Assembly: GCF_003460505.1 (NCBI RefSeq)
Contig: NZ_QTVG01000005.1
Span: forward strand, 1-64,000
Origin: Eubacterium sp. AF36-5BH
GTDB taxonomy: Bacteria; Bacillota; Clostridia; Lachnospirales; Lachnospiraceae
Direction of reading: 5' to 3'
Length of the DNA: 64,000 bases
Of the stretch, positions 52,914 through 61,708 are shown piece after piece (position 1 is the first letter of the stretch; each line of letters begins with the position of its first letter). Position numbers and translations under genes: made by a program. Below the pieces are notes generated by a model. It ran no database searches. It was not told the DNA's origin and saw only the letters and a program-made list of their open reading frames with translations.

Positions 52914-53837
52914 ATGAATATTGTTAGGAATAAATTAAAAATAAATATAATACATGAAAAGAAAATTATGGGCGAAGATATTGTTGTAGCAATTTTGGAT
53001 AGTGGAATTGCTGGTCATCCTGATTTTGAAAATAGAATTGTTCTATTTAAAGATTTTACAAAGGAAAGAAGTTTTGATGAAATAGCAGAAAACAAAGTGT
53101 ATGATGATGAAGGTCATGGAACTCATGTGGCAGGAATAATTGGTGGCAATGGTAATTTGTCAAAAGGTGTGTTCAAAGGTATTGCTCCAAAATCAAATTT
53201 AGTATCTTTAAAAGTATTAGACAAAACAGGTAGAGGAATAGAAGAAAATGTAATTGATGGTATACATTGGATTATTGACAATGGGAAAAGTTATGGCATA
53301 AAAATTGTTAACATTTCTTTTGGTACTTTGGGTAATGAAAAGGATGAAAACAAAAGACTGCTAAAAGAAGTGGAACTTTTATGGGATTTAGGTTATATAG
53401 TAGTGGCTGCTGCAGGTAATAACGGGCCGGGACCAAGTTCAATTTCCACGCCTGGAGATTGTGGCAAAATTATAACTGTAGGTGCAGAAAATGATAATGT
53501 ACAGATGAAAGTTAATGGAAAAATTATTTACAACTATTCAGGGCGCGGTCCTACAAAACAATGTATAGTAAAACCTGATATTGTAGCACCGGCAAACAAT
53601 ATTATTAGTTGTTGTAATTTGTGGAGAAAAAAATATTTGTATGTGAAGAAAAGTGGCACATCAATGGCTACACCAATTGTTACGGGCATTATAGCTTTAA
53701 TGTTAAATTACAATAATAATCTTACAAATACGGAATGTAAAAAAATCCTAAAAAGCAGTGCAACGGATATGTTTATGGACAGAAACAGACAGGGGGCAGG
53801 TCTTGTTAATGTATGTGAAATTTTTAAAATAATATAG
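52914..53837 (+). CDS. Intracellular-type subtilisin-like serine protease (S8)
   Basis: A 307-residue protease with complete catalytic triad: Asp29 in AILDSGI, His68 in DDEGHGTHVAG, Ser250 in KSGTSMATPIV, plus the oxyanion Asn in VAAAGNNGPGPSS. It has no signal peptide and no pro-domain of usual length (the Asp is at residue 29), so it fits the intracellular subtilisin group, which acts on cytoplasmic proteins. The ribosome site is weak (TAGGAT). An Fn3-like tail fragment follows downstream. Substrate unknown. Confidence 0.92.
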   Translation: MNIVRNKLKINIIHEKKIMGEDIVVAILDSGIAGHPDFENRIVLFKDFTKERSFDEIAENKVYDDEGHGTHVAGIIGGNGNLSKGVFKGIAPKSNLVSLKVLDKTGRGIEENVIDGIHWIIDNGKSYGIKIVNISFGTLGNEKDENKRLLKEVELLWDLGYIVVAAAGNNGPGPSSISTPGDCGKIITVGAENDNVQMKVNGKIIYNYSGRGPTKQCIVKPDIVAPANNIISCCNLWRKKYLYVKKSGTSMATPIVTGIIALMLNYNNNLTNTECKKILKSSATDMFMDRNRQGAGLVNVCEIFKII

Positions 53838-53878
53838 GGAAAAATAAGCCTAATTTATTATGCAATAGCGTAAAGGGA

Positions 53879-54040
53879 ATGTATGGAGATTCTTTATTAG
53901 TTACTAAAACAAGTGTAACAATTAAAAAATTGAAGTCTAAAAAGAAATATTACTTCAGAGTAAAAGCTTATAAAAAGTATGGAAGTAGAAAAGTTCTTTC
54001 AAAAAAATGGAGTAATGTTAAGAGGGTAAAAATAAAATAA
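53879..54040 (+). pseudogene. Fibronectin-type-III-like C-terminal fragment
   Basis: A 53-codon frame encodes TSVTIKKLKSKKKYYFRVKA then YKKYGSRKVLSKKWSNVKRV, the last strands of an Fn3 domain as found at the ends of Lachnospiraceae surface proteins. The rest of the domain and protein are missing. It has no proper ribosome site (AAAGGG directly abuts the ATG). It is best explained as the tail left after deletion of a surface-protein gene, between the subtilase and icd. Confidence 0.7.
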
Positions 54041-54162
54041 GATTCTTTGCGACAGATAATGTTTTGTTTAAAGGATTACTGTGAAGTCTCTTTGACTTTA
54101 CATTCTTGTTGAATTTAGATATAATCTACAAAGATACTACAGTAGATTTAGGAGGACTTATG

Positions 54163-55374
54163 ATGGAAAAAATTAAAATGACTACTCCATTAGTAGAAAT
54201 GGATGGAGACGAAATGACAAGAATTCTTTGGAAAATGATTAAAGATGAGTTATTGTTACCATTCGTAGATTTAAAGACAGAGTATTATGATTTAGGTTTA
54301 AAGTACAGAAATGAAACTAATGATCAGGTTACTTTTGATTCAGCAGAAGCTACAAAGAAATACGGAGTAGCTGTTAAATGTGCAACTATTACACCAAATG
54401 CAGCAAGAATGCCTGAATACAATTTAAAGGAAATGTGGAAGAGTCCTAACGGAACTATCAGAGCTATTTTAGATGGTACAGTTTTCAGAGCACCAATTAT
54501 TGTAAAAGGTATTGAACCTTATGTAAAGAATTGGACAAAGCCAATTACTATTGCACGTCATGCATACGGTGATGTTTATAAGGGTGTTGAAATGAAAATC
54601 CCAGCTGCCGGAAAAGCAGAACTTGTATACACAAATGAAGCAGGAGAAGAAACAAGAGAATTAATTCATAACTTTGAAACACCTGGTATTATTCAGGGTA
54701 TGCACAATATTAATGAATCAATTGAAAGCTTTGCAAGAAGTTGTTTTAATTTTGCCCTTGATACAAAACAGGATTTATGGTTTGCTACAAAAGATACTAT
54801 TTCAAAGAAGTATGACCATACATTCAAGGATATATTTAATGATATTTTTGAAGCTGAATATAAAGAAAAATTTGATGCTGCAGGAATCGAATATTTCTAT
54901 ACACTTATCGATGATGCAGTAGCACGTGTTATGAGATCAGAAGGTGGATATATTTGGGCTTGTAAGAACTATGATGGTGACGTTATGTCAGACATGGTTG
55001 CTACAGCATTTGGTTCACTTTCAATGATGACATCTGTACTTGCTTCACCAAAGGGATACTACGAATATGAAGCTGCTCATGGTACAGTTCAGAGACATTA
55101 CTACAAATACTTAAAGGGAGAAGAAACATCAACAAACCCTATTGCAACAATTTTTGCATGGTCAGGTGCTCTTAGAAAGAGAGGCGAAATTGATAATCTT
55201 CCTGAACTTATGGAATTTGCAGACAAACTTGAAAAAGCTTGTATCGACACAATCGAAAATGGTGAAATGACAGGTGACTTATATTTAATTTCAACATTAG
55301 AAAACAAGAAGAAATTAAATACAGAAGAATTTATTTTAGCAATTAGAAAAACATTAGAATCATTAATGGACTAA
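54163..55374 (+). CDS. icd: Isocitrate dehydrogenase, eukaryote-like type
   Basis: A 403-residue NADP-type enzyme oxidising isocitrate to 2-oxoglutarate, supplying glutamate. The N terminus [20 protein letters not shown] and later [16 protein letters not shown] belong to the homodimeric eukaryote-like subfamily II, unlike the E. coli enzyme. The substrate loop is [12 protein letters not shown] and the metal Asp motif is near [14 protein letters not shown] chose ATG 54163 because GGAGG is seven bases upstream; an ATG directly before it is too close. No citrate synthase or aconitase lies nearby. Confidence 0.95.
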   Translation: MEKIKMTTPLVEMDGDEMTRILWKMIKDELLLPFVDLKTEYYDLGLKYRNETNDQVTFDSAEATKKYGVAVKCATITPNAARMPEYNLKEMWKSPNGTIRAILDGTVFRAPIIVKGIEPYVKNWTKPITIARHAYGDVYKGVEMKIPAAGKAELVYTNEAGEETRELIHNFETPGIIQGMHNINESIESFARSCFNFALDTKQDLWFATKDTISKKYDHTFKDIFNDIFEAEYKEKFDAAGIEYFYTLIDDAVARVMRSEGGYIWACKNYDGDVMSDMVATAFGSLSMMTSVLASPKGYYEYEAAHGTVQRHYYKYLKGEETSTNPIATIFAWSGALRKRGEIDNLPELMEFADKLEKACIDTIENGEMTGDLYLISTLENKKKLNTEEFILAIRKTLESLMD

Positions 55375-55398
55375 TTATACATAATAAATAAAGTAAAA

Positions 55399-55446
55399 GA
55401 ACTCCTTTGCCGTATAAATTAATTTTATATGACAAAGGAGTTTAAT
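55399..55446 (+). terminator. Terminator-like hairpin after icd
   Basis: AACTCCTTTG (55400-55409) pairs with CAAAGGAGTT (55433-55442), with an inner AT stem. The T tail is short, so termination may be partial and the next ABC gene may receive read-through. Confidence 0.6.
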
Positions 55447-55485
55447 TGCGTTTCGCAATATAAAAATATTTTAGAGGAAAATATT

Positions 55486-57219
55486 ATGAAAGAAAATCTT
55501 AAGAAAATGATTAGCTACTATAAACCGTACAAAAGAGTGTTTTTTGCAGATACTTTTTTTGCAATTATAGCATCTATAGTAGCTCTGATAATACCTTTGG
55601 TAGTTAGATATATTACTTCAACAGTTGTGCATATGAACCCACAACAGGCATTTAAGCAAATTTTGTACATTGCAATAGCTGTTTTTGTATTAATAATAAT
55701 TCAAATTTACTGTAATTATTTTATATCAAATTATGGGCATGTAATGGGGGCAAAAATAGAATATGACATGAGAGCAGAAATTTTTGCACATTTTCAGAAA
55801 ATGCCTTTTTCATTCTTTGATGACCAAAAAGTAGGTCAGCTAATGTCCAGAATCACATCTGACTTATTTGACATAACAGAATTACTACATCATGGACCTG
55901 AAAACGTAACTATTTCAGTAATAAAAATTATTGGTGCTTTATGTATTTTATTAAGTATCGATAAAAAACTTGCATTAGCTGCATTTGCTTTAGTTCCATT
56001 TATGATTGTCTATGCATATTTCTTTAATAAGAAAATGAAGCAAACATTTAGAATCAACAGAAAGAAAATAGCAGCCATTAACGAGCAGATAGAAGATAAT
56101 TTGTCAGGTATCAGAGTTGTAAAATCTTTTGCCAACGAACAGCTTGAAAATGAAAAATTCGAAATTGGTAACAAGGCTTTCTTAGAGGCGAAGAAAAACA
56201 ACTATAAATACATGGGTGGTTATAATGCCGGTCTAATTGGTTTTAATACCATGATTAACTTGGTGGTTATAGTTGCAGGTGGCATTATGTTTACAAAAAA
56301 TATGGTTAATGTAACTGATTTTGTAACCTTCCTTCTTTATATAAATATTTTTACTGATCCTGTTAAAACATTGATTGATTTTACAGAGCAGTTCCAAAAT
56401 GGATATTCCGGCTATGAAAGATTCAGACAGATTCTGGATATGGAACCTGAAATTAAAGATAAAGAGGGGGCTAAGGAACTGACAAATGTTGTAGGGAATA
56501 TTAAATTTGATGATGTATCTTTTAGATATAATGATAATGATCATAGAGTTTTAAAGCACATTAATCTTGAAATTCCGGCAGGCTCCTATATTGCCTTAGT
56601 AGGTTCGTCAGGTGCAGGCAAAACAACACTGTGTAATCTTATACCGAGATTTTATGATGTAACAAAAGGAAGTATATCTATTGATGATGAAGATATAAGA
56701 AATGTGAAATTAAAATCTCTTAGAAACAATATTGGTATGGTACAACAGGATGTTTACCTTTTTGCCGGTACAATTTATGAAAATATTAAATATGGTAAGC
56801 CTACGGCAACAAAAGAAGAAGTAATTGCTGCTGCAAAAGAGGCAAATGCATACGACTTTATAATGTCACTGCCAAATGGTTTCGACACAGACATTGGACA
56901 ACGAGGTATTAAACTTTCAGGTGGTCAAAAACAGAGATTATCAATAGCAAGAGTATTTCTTAAAAATCCACCAATTCTAATTTTTGATGAGGCAACATCA
57001 GCCCTTGATAACGAAAGTGAAAAAGTAGTTCAGGAGTCAATGGAGAAACTTGCAAAGAACAGAACAACTCTTGTAATTGCCCATAGACTATCAACTATTA
57101 GAAATGCTGAAAAAATCCTTGTTCTAACCGAAAATGGTATAGAAGAGCAGGGAACTCATAATGAACTAATAAATAAAAAAGGCATATATTACGATTTGTA
57201 CAACATGACAGAAGTATAA
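55486..57219 (+). CDS. ABC exporter, fused membrane and ATPase domains
   Basis: A 577-residue half-transporter: six-helix membrane domain (residues 1-310, starting MISYYKPYKRVFFADTFFAI) and ATPase domain with Walker A ALVGSSGAGKTTLCN, signature KLSGGQKQRLSIARVF, Walker B ILIFDEATSALDN and H-loop IAHRLSTIRNAEKI. It likely works as a homodimer of MsbA/LmrA type, exporting lipids or drugs; cargo unknown. ATG 55486 has AGAGGA upstream, while the earlier in-frame start 55429 lies in a terminator stem. A repeat element follows. Confidence 0.93.
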   Translation: MKENLKKMISYYKPYKRVFFADTFFAIIASIVALIIPLVVRYITSTVVHMNPQQAFKQILYIAIAVFVLIIIQIYCNYFISNYGHVMGAKIEYDMRAEIFAHFQKMPFSFFDDQKVGQLMSRITSDLFDITELLHHGPENVTISVIKIIGALCILLSIDKKLALAAFALVPFMIVYAYFFNKKMKQTFRINRKKIAAINEQIEDNLSGIRVVKSFANEQLENEKFEIGNKAFLEAKKNNYKYMGGYNAGLIGFNTMINLVVIVAGGIMFTKNMVNVTDFVTFLLYINIFTDPVKTLIDFTEQFQNGYSGYERFRQILDMEPEIKDKEGAKELTNVVGNIKFDDVSFRYNDNDHRVLKHINLEIPAGSYIALVGSSGAGKTTLCNLIPRFYDVTKGSISIDDEDIRNVKLKSLRNNIGMVQQDVYLFAGTIYENIKYGKPTATKEEVIAAAKEANAYDFIMSLPNGFDTDIGQRGIKLSGGQKQRLSIARVFLKNPPILIFDEATSALDNESEKVVQESMEKLAKNRTTLVIAHRLSTIRNAEKILVLTENGIEEQGTHNELINKKGIYYDLYNMTEV

Positions 57220-57263
57220 GAAGTATAAAATAATAAAGTGTTTTTTAGGGCCTTCTAGTAAAT

Positions 57264-57402
57264 AAAAGTGGTCATTCACAAATTAACGAAAGCACGCTCC
57301 CGCTGCCAAACGCTGGTAGTGGTTCTATCAAGCCAGCTACGCTGCCTTAATGAACCAACCGCGTTAGAGCACTTTCTTTTCAATTTGTGAATGACCACTT
57401 TT
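57264..57402. repeat. Dispersed repeat, copy B, with 21-base terminal inverted repeats
   Basis: Perfect 21-base inverted ends (57264-57284, AAAAGTGGTCATTCACAAAT..., with 57382-57402) enclose the same core as copy A at 21906 in opposite orientation: 36 identical bases at 57321-57356, and GAAAGCACGCTCCCGC at 57288-57303. Total length is 139 bases. No coding capacity. The form, short, GC-richer than surroundings and with terminal inverted repeats, is MITE-like; target duplication could not be confirmed. Confidence 0.8.
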
Positions 57403-57410
57403 AAGCTTCT

Positions 57411-57466
57411 ATAGAACAAAAAATACTCTCGTTACAAAATAGTAATGAGAGTATTTTTTGTTCTAT
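57411..57466. terminator. Bidirectional terminator of the ABC exporter and arcC
   Basis: ATAGAACAAAAAATACTCTC... (57411-57434) pairs with 57442-57466 almost perfectly, flanked by A and T runs. It separates the ABC exporter and the minus-strand carbamate kinase. Confidence 0.9.
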
Positions 57467-57470
57467 GAAT

Positions 57471-58403
57471 TTATTTGATTATTGTACCAATTTTTCCACG
57501 AATACCTTCTTTAGCTTTTGAAAGATTTGTGATAATTGCTTCACGTCCTTTACCGGCCTGAACAAATGATAATGACGCATCAATCTTAGGAAGTGAAGTT
57601 ACAGGATCAAAATAGCCTTCTTCAATTAATTTCTCTGCATCAGAAGCAGTAAGTTCTTTTAATTCTTCTGTGTGACCGTCTTTTTCAATTGTAAGATAGT
57701 CGCTTGATGTAAGAATCATAAGAGTAGAAGCGTCTAACATGTCTGCAAGTTTTGCTGCTGTGTAATCTTTTTCAATGATACCGCTGGCGCCCTTTAAACC
57801 TGTACGCTGCTGTAAAACAGGGATACCGCCGCCACCTGCTGCTATAACTAACTGGTGAGCATCAACTAAAGCCTTAATGGCATCAATTTCGTAAATATCA
57901 ATTGGCTTTGGACTTGCAATAATTCTTCTGTAGCCGTCTTCGCCTTCTTCATATTCAACGTAGTTTCCTTTTTTCTTTTCGTTATCAGCTTCTTCCTTAG
58001 TCATTAAACGACCAATAACTTTTGAAGGTGCATTAAATGCCTTGTCAAAAGGATCAACTCTAACCTGTGTAATAATTGTACTTACAGGTTTGTAAATGCC
58101 ACGTGATAATAATTCTGTACGAATGGCATTCTGTAAATCAAAACCAATATATCCCTGACTCATAGCACCACAAATTGACATTGGTGCAACAGTTCTGTTT
58201 TCGTCAAGTCTTGAATATTCAGTCATGGCTGTCTGAATCATTCCTACCTGTGGTCCGTTACTATGAGTGATGATCACTTCATATTTTTCTTCAACTAAAT
58301 CTGCAATAGCTTTTGCAGCGGCTTTAACTCTTTCCTGCTGCTTTGGAAATGACTCGCTAAATGCGTTTCTTCCAAGGGCAACAACTACTTTTTTGTTATC
58401 CAT
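57471..58403 (-). CDS. arcC: Carbamate kinase
   Basis: A 310-residue amino-acid kinase that makes ATP from carbamoyl phosphate and ADP. Signature residues: VVVALGRNAFSE near the start (usually GGNA; here GRNA), ITHSNGPQVGMIQ, IAAGGGGIPV, and the C-terminal AGKGREAIITNLSKA. Length is normal. No arginine deiminase or ornithine transcarbamoylase genes are next to it, so it may serve another carbamoyl-phosphate-forming pathway such as purine or agmatine breakdown. Single gene with own promoter (minus strand) and terminator. Confidence 0.94.
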   Translation of the reverse strand: MDNKKVVVALGRNAFSESFPKQQERVKAAAKAIADLVEEKYEVIITHSNGPQVGMIQTAMTEYSRLDENRTVAPMSICGAMSQGYIGFDLQNAIRTELLSRGIYKPVSTIITQVRVDPFDKAFNAPSKVIGRLMTKEEADNEKKKGNYVEYEEGEDGYRRIIASPKPIDIYEIDAIKALVDAHQLVIAAGGGGIPVLQQRTGLKGASGIIEKDYTAAKLADMLDASTLMILTSSDYLTIEKDGHTEELKELTASDAEKLIEEGYFDPVTSLPKIDASLSFVQAGKGREAIITNLSKAKEGIRGKIGTIIK

Positions 58404-58439
58404 AATACTGTCTCCTTATCCGTTAAAATCAATATATAT

Positions 58440-58468
58440 AGTATAAGATAAAATCACTTAAAATACAA
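58440..58468 (-). promoter_or_regulatory. arcC promoter
   Basis: On the minus strand, TTGTAT (58463-58468), 17-base spacer, TATACT (58440-58445), 37 bases before the start codon. Confidence 0.6.
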
Positions 58469-58606
58469 TAAAAGACATTAATTTAACAGGATTAAAAGAT
58501 AAAATTATCATGTTTTAGAGGCATATTTAGCTTATGAATTAAAGTATTTGTTATTTATGGGTAAAAAGACTAGAGTAATGTAAGTAAAAAAATATTTGGA
58601 GGCATT

Positions 58607-58710
58607 ATGAATTATTCCTTTGATAAAGTAGTAAATAGAAGAAATCCCTAGAAAGTCCTTTGAAATATAATGGAAAATACGAAATGAATTTTGCAAAATT
58701 TAAAAAATTC
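58607..58710 (+). pseudogene. N-terminal remnant of a MalY/PatB-type lyase
   Basis: With an intact GGAGG ribosome site, ATG 58607 encodes MNYSFDKVVNRRNP and then a stop at 58649-58651. Shifting frame by one, the next bases give SPLKYNGKYEMNFAKF. Together these parallel the start of the intact PatB-type gene at 39.76 kb (MKYDFNKIINRNNTKSLKYD then FAKE). The remaining about 370 residues are absent. It is a decayed paralogue. Its sequence ends before the csoR terminator. Confidence 0.7.
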
Positions 58711-58726
58711 CATACAAAAACTACAC

Positions 58727-58763
58727 AAAAAATAAGACAGCAACGCTCACTGTCTTATTTTTA
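58727..58763. terminator. Bidirectional terminator near csoR
   Basis: AAAAAATAAGACAG (58727-58740) pairs with CTGTCTTATTTTT (58750-58762), loop CAACGCTCA; serves csoR (minus) or the decayed plus-strand gene. Confidence 0.85.
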
Positions 58764-58852
58764 CTTTAAATGAAACTTTTTTAGAATTTCTTACTAAATC
58801 ACCATTACTTAAAATAATTTTAGAATGCCAAGTGACATAAAATGTAGTTAAA

Positions 58853-59152
58853 TTATTTAATGATTTTCTGGAGAAGGGCAAGTAGCTCTTCAACCTTTTC
58901 ATCTTCACCATTTCTAATGTCGTCAACAATACATGTTCTAATATGATTGTTTAAAAGTTCTTTATTGAAAGCCGTTAAAGCTGCAGATACAGCAGAGGAC
59001 TGTACAAGAATGTCAACACAATAAGTGTCATTTTCAACCATACCTTTTATGCCTCTGATTTGTCCCTCAATACGACTTAATCTGTTAATTAATTTTTTTC
59101 TTTCATCATCACTTCTGTGTTTAGTGTGACAGCTACAACAATTATCTGACAT
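58853..59152 (-). CDS. csoR: Copper-sensing repressor CsoR
   Basis: A 99-residue DUF156 family regulator forming an all-helical tetramer. The Cu(I) ligand set is visible as Cys in NDTYCVDIL and His/Cys in NHIRTCIV. LINRLSRIEGQIRGIKGMVE is the signature helix. A Cys-rich N terminus (SDNCCSCHTKH) could add a metal site. I chose ATG 59152, with AGGTAGG upstream; an in-frame TTG two codons earlier is less likely. It is divergent from copA, and a CsoR-like box lies in the copA promoter, so it should repress copA until copper rises. Confidence 0.93.
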   Translation of the reverse strand: MSDNCCSCHTKHRSDDERKKLINRLSRIEGQIRGIKGMVENDTYCVDILVQSSAVSAALTAFNKELLNNHIRTCIVDDIRNGEDEKVEELLALLQKIIK

Positions 59153-59251
59153 ATACAATACCTACCTTTAGAAAGTTATACTAAAAACGTATAAAATTTT
59201 ACATAATTATAAATAGTATATAAAAGGAAAATGAGAGTGTCAAATATAAAC

Positions 59252-59280
59252 TTGACAAATACCCCTAGGGGGTATAATAT
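59252..59280 (+). promoter_or_regulatory. copA promoter with CsoR operator
   Basis: TTGACA (59252-59257), 17-base spacer, TAATAT (59275-59280). The spacer is filled by the palindrome ATACCCC-TAG-GGGGTAT (59259-59275), close to the known CsoR box TACCCC-N-GGGGTA. Binding by the divergent CsoR would occlude RNA polymerase. Confidence 0.85.
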
Positions 59281-59347
59281 AAAGGTGAAAAATGAAAGGG
59301 AAAGGTATGTTGTGGTCAAAATAGGGCAGGCATATCAGGTAAATATA

Positions 59348-61609
59348 ATGAAACAATATAATGTTACAGGAATGCACTGCGCAGCCTGCAGTGCCAGGGT
59401 AGAAAAGGCTGTATCAAAAGTAGAAGGAGTGACGTCCTGTTCTGTTAGTCTGCTAACAAACTCCTTAGGGGTTGAAGGTGATGTTAGTGACAAGGAAATA
59501 ATTAAAGCTATAAAAAAGGCAGGCTATGGAGCATCAGTTAAAAAGAAAGGCAAAAGTGAAAAAACTGTAGAAGAAATCGATGATTCTCTTGAAGACAAGG
59601 ATACACCTGTTTTAAAGAAAAGATTAATATGGTCTTTATTCTTTTTAATTATTTTAATGTATTTTTCAATGGGTCACATGATGTGGAATTGGCCACTGCC
59701 TTCGTTCTATTACAACAACCATGTTGCAATGGGCTTAACTCAGATGTTACTTACAATAATTATTATGGTTATTAATCAACAGTTTTTTATTTCAGGTTAC
59801 AAAAGCCTGTTTCAGTTAGCACCTAATATGGACACCCTTGTGGCGTTAGGTTCATCGGCAGCTTTTGGTTATAGTACAGTATCATTATTTTTAATGACAT
59901 CTGCACAGGTTAAAGGCGATGAGGCGTTGGTTATGAAATATATGATGGAATTGTATTTCGAATCGGCAGCAATGATTTTAACATTAATTACAGTTGGAAA
60001 AATGCTTGAATCTCACTCTAAAGGTAAGACTACGGATGCATTAAAAAGCTTAATGAAACTTGTTCCAAAAACAGCAAATGTTATACGTGACGGTAAGGAA
60101 ATAAATATTAATGCATCAGAAGTTTTAAAGGACGATGTATTTGTTGTAAGGCCGGGAGAAAACATACCCGTTGATGGAGTTGTAATAGAAGGTCATAGTG
60201 CAGTAAATGAATCTGCCTTAACAGGAGAAAGTATTCCTGTTGACAAAGAAGAAAACAGTATGGTTTATGGGGCAACAATAAATCAGTCAGGTTTGTTAAA
60301 ATGCAAAGCAACCAAGGTTGGTGAAGATACAACTTTATCTCAAATTATTCAAATGGTAAGCGATGCTGCGGCAACAAAGGCACCAATTGCAAAAGTTGCT
60401 GATAAAATTTCAGGTATATTCGTACCAGCAGTTATTTTAATTGCAATTGTTACAATGATTGGCTGGCTAATACTTGGAAAAGAAATAGGTTTCGCTCTGG
60501 CTAGAGGAATTTCAGTTTTAGTTATAAGCTGCCCATGTGCATTAGGACTTGCCACACCTGTTGCCATTATGGTTGGAAACGGTAAGGGTGCAAAAAACGG
60601 GATTTTATTTAAAAACGCAGTAGCATTAGAAGAAACAGGAAAAATCAATATTATAGCATTAGATAAAACCGGCACAATTACTGCAGGAACTCCAAAGGTT
60701 ACAGACATTTATCCAATGGAAGGAATTACTGATAATGAATTACTTCAAATGGCATACAGTCTTGAAATAAACAGTGAGCATCCTTTGGCAAAAGCTGTTG
60801 TGGAAAGAGCAGAAGGTGACGGTATAATTTCAGAAGAAATAACTGATTTTCTGGCTTTAACGGGTAATGGCTTAACAGGCACATTAAATGGTGAAAAGTT
60901 ATTAGGCGGTAGTATTAAATATATGGATGAAACTATTGGTTTAAATGAAAAAGCCAAAGAAATATCCCAAGAGTATGCAAGTCAGGGTAAAACACCATTA
61001 TTGTTTGCAAAGAATAATAAATTAATGGGTATTATTGCAGTTGCTGATATTATAAAAGAAGATAGCGCTCAGGCAATTAAAGAATTACAAAACATGGACA
61101 TAAAAGTTGTAATGGTAACAGGTGATAATGAAAGAACAGCCAATGCAATTAGTAAGCAGGTTGGAACTGATGATGTAATTGCAGGCGTTTTACCAGATGG
61201 TAAGGAAGAAGTTATCAAACAGCTTAAATCAGGTGGAAAGGTTGCTATGGTAGGTGATGGCATTAATGATGCACCTGCACTAACCAGAGCTGACATTGGA
61301 ATTGCCATAGGAGCAGGAACAGATGTAGCAATAGATGCAGCTGATATTGTATTAATGAAAAGCAGTTTAATGGATGTACCGGCTGCTATAAAGCTAAGTA
61401 AAGCAGCACTTAGAAACATTCACGAAAACTTATTCTGGGCATTTATATACAATGTTATAGGCATACCTTTAGCAATAGGTTTGTTTATACCATTTGGAAT
61501 TACATTAAATCCCATGTTTGGGGCAGCGGCAATGAGTTTAAGTAGCTTCTGCGTTGTATCAAATGCATTAAGATTAAATTTCGCTAAGATTTATAGCAAA
61601 GAAAAGTAA
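59348..61609 (+). CDS. copA: Copper-exporting P1B-type ATPase
   Basis: A 753-residue membrane pump that exports Cu(I). One N-terminal HMA domain has TGMHCAACSARVEKAV (CxxC); the membrane metal site is SCPCALGLATP; phosphorylation motif DKTGTITAG, phosphatase loop ALTGES, HP motif NSEHPLAKAVV and GDGINDAPALT complete the P-type features. The ATG at 59348 begins the HMA domain, but its ribosome site is weak; an in-frame GTG near 59313 with GGGAAAGG upstream is possible and would add 12 residues. The copA promoter lies upstream of both. Paired with divergent csoR. Confidence 0.95.
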   Translation: MKQYNVTGMHCAACSARVEKAVSKVEGVTSCSVSLLTNSLGVEGDVSDKEIIKAIKKAGYGASVKKKGKSEKTVEEIDDSLEDKDTPVLKKRLIWSLFFLIILMYFSMGHMMWNWPLPSFYYNNHVAMGLTQMLLTIIIMVINQQFFISGYKSLFQLAPNMDTLVALGSSAAFGYSTVSLFLMTSAQVKGDEALVMKYMMELYFESAAMILTLITVGKMLESHSKGKTTDALKSLMKLVPKTANVIRDGKEININASEVLKDDVFVVRPGENIPVDGVVIEGHSAVNESALTGESIPVDKEENSMVYGATINQSGLLKCKATKVGEDTTLSQIIQMVSDAAATKAPIAKVADKISGIFVPAVILIAIVTMIGWLILGKEIGFALARGISVLVISCPCALGLATPVAIMVGNGKGAKNGILFKNAVALEETGKINIIALDKTGTITAGTPKVTDIYPMEGITDNELLQMAYSLEINSEHPLAKAVVERAEGDGIISEEITDFLALTGNGLTGTLNGEKLLGGSIKYMDETIGLNEKAKEISQEYASQGKTPLLFAKNNKLMGIIAVADIIKEDSAQAIKELQNMDIKVVMVTGDNERTANAISKQVGTDDVIAGVLPDGKEEVIKQLKSGGKVAMVGDGINDAPALTRADIGIAIGAGTDVAIDAADIVLMKSSLMDVPAAIKLSKAALRNIHENLFWAFIYNVIGIPLAIGLFIPFGITLNPMFGAAAMSLSSFCVVSNALRLNFAKIYSKEK

Positions 61610-61634
61610 AAAAATAAAAAACAAACATAAAACA

Positions 61635-61685
61635 GAAAGGGGACAAATTACTACTTAACAGTAGAAAATCTTGTCCCCTTTTTGT
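61635..61685. terminator. Bidirectional terminator between copA and the ABC-F gene
   Basis: AAAGGGGACAA (61636-61646) pairs with TTGTCCCCTTT (61671-61681), inner CTAC/GTAG, flanked by A and T runs. Convergent genes share it. Confidence 0.88.
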
Positions 61686-61708
61686 AATAGAAAAATCTTT
61701 AGTGATTC

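Noticed and set aside
58747..58929. 60-codon minus-strand frame overlapping the csoR 3' end
   Set aside because: Shares bases with csoR in another frame and lacks a ribosome site; the end (KKVSFKVK) is vaguely surface-protein-like, but evidence is too thin.
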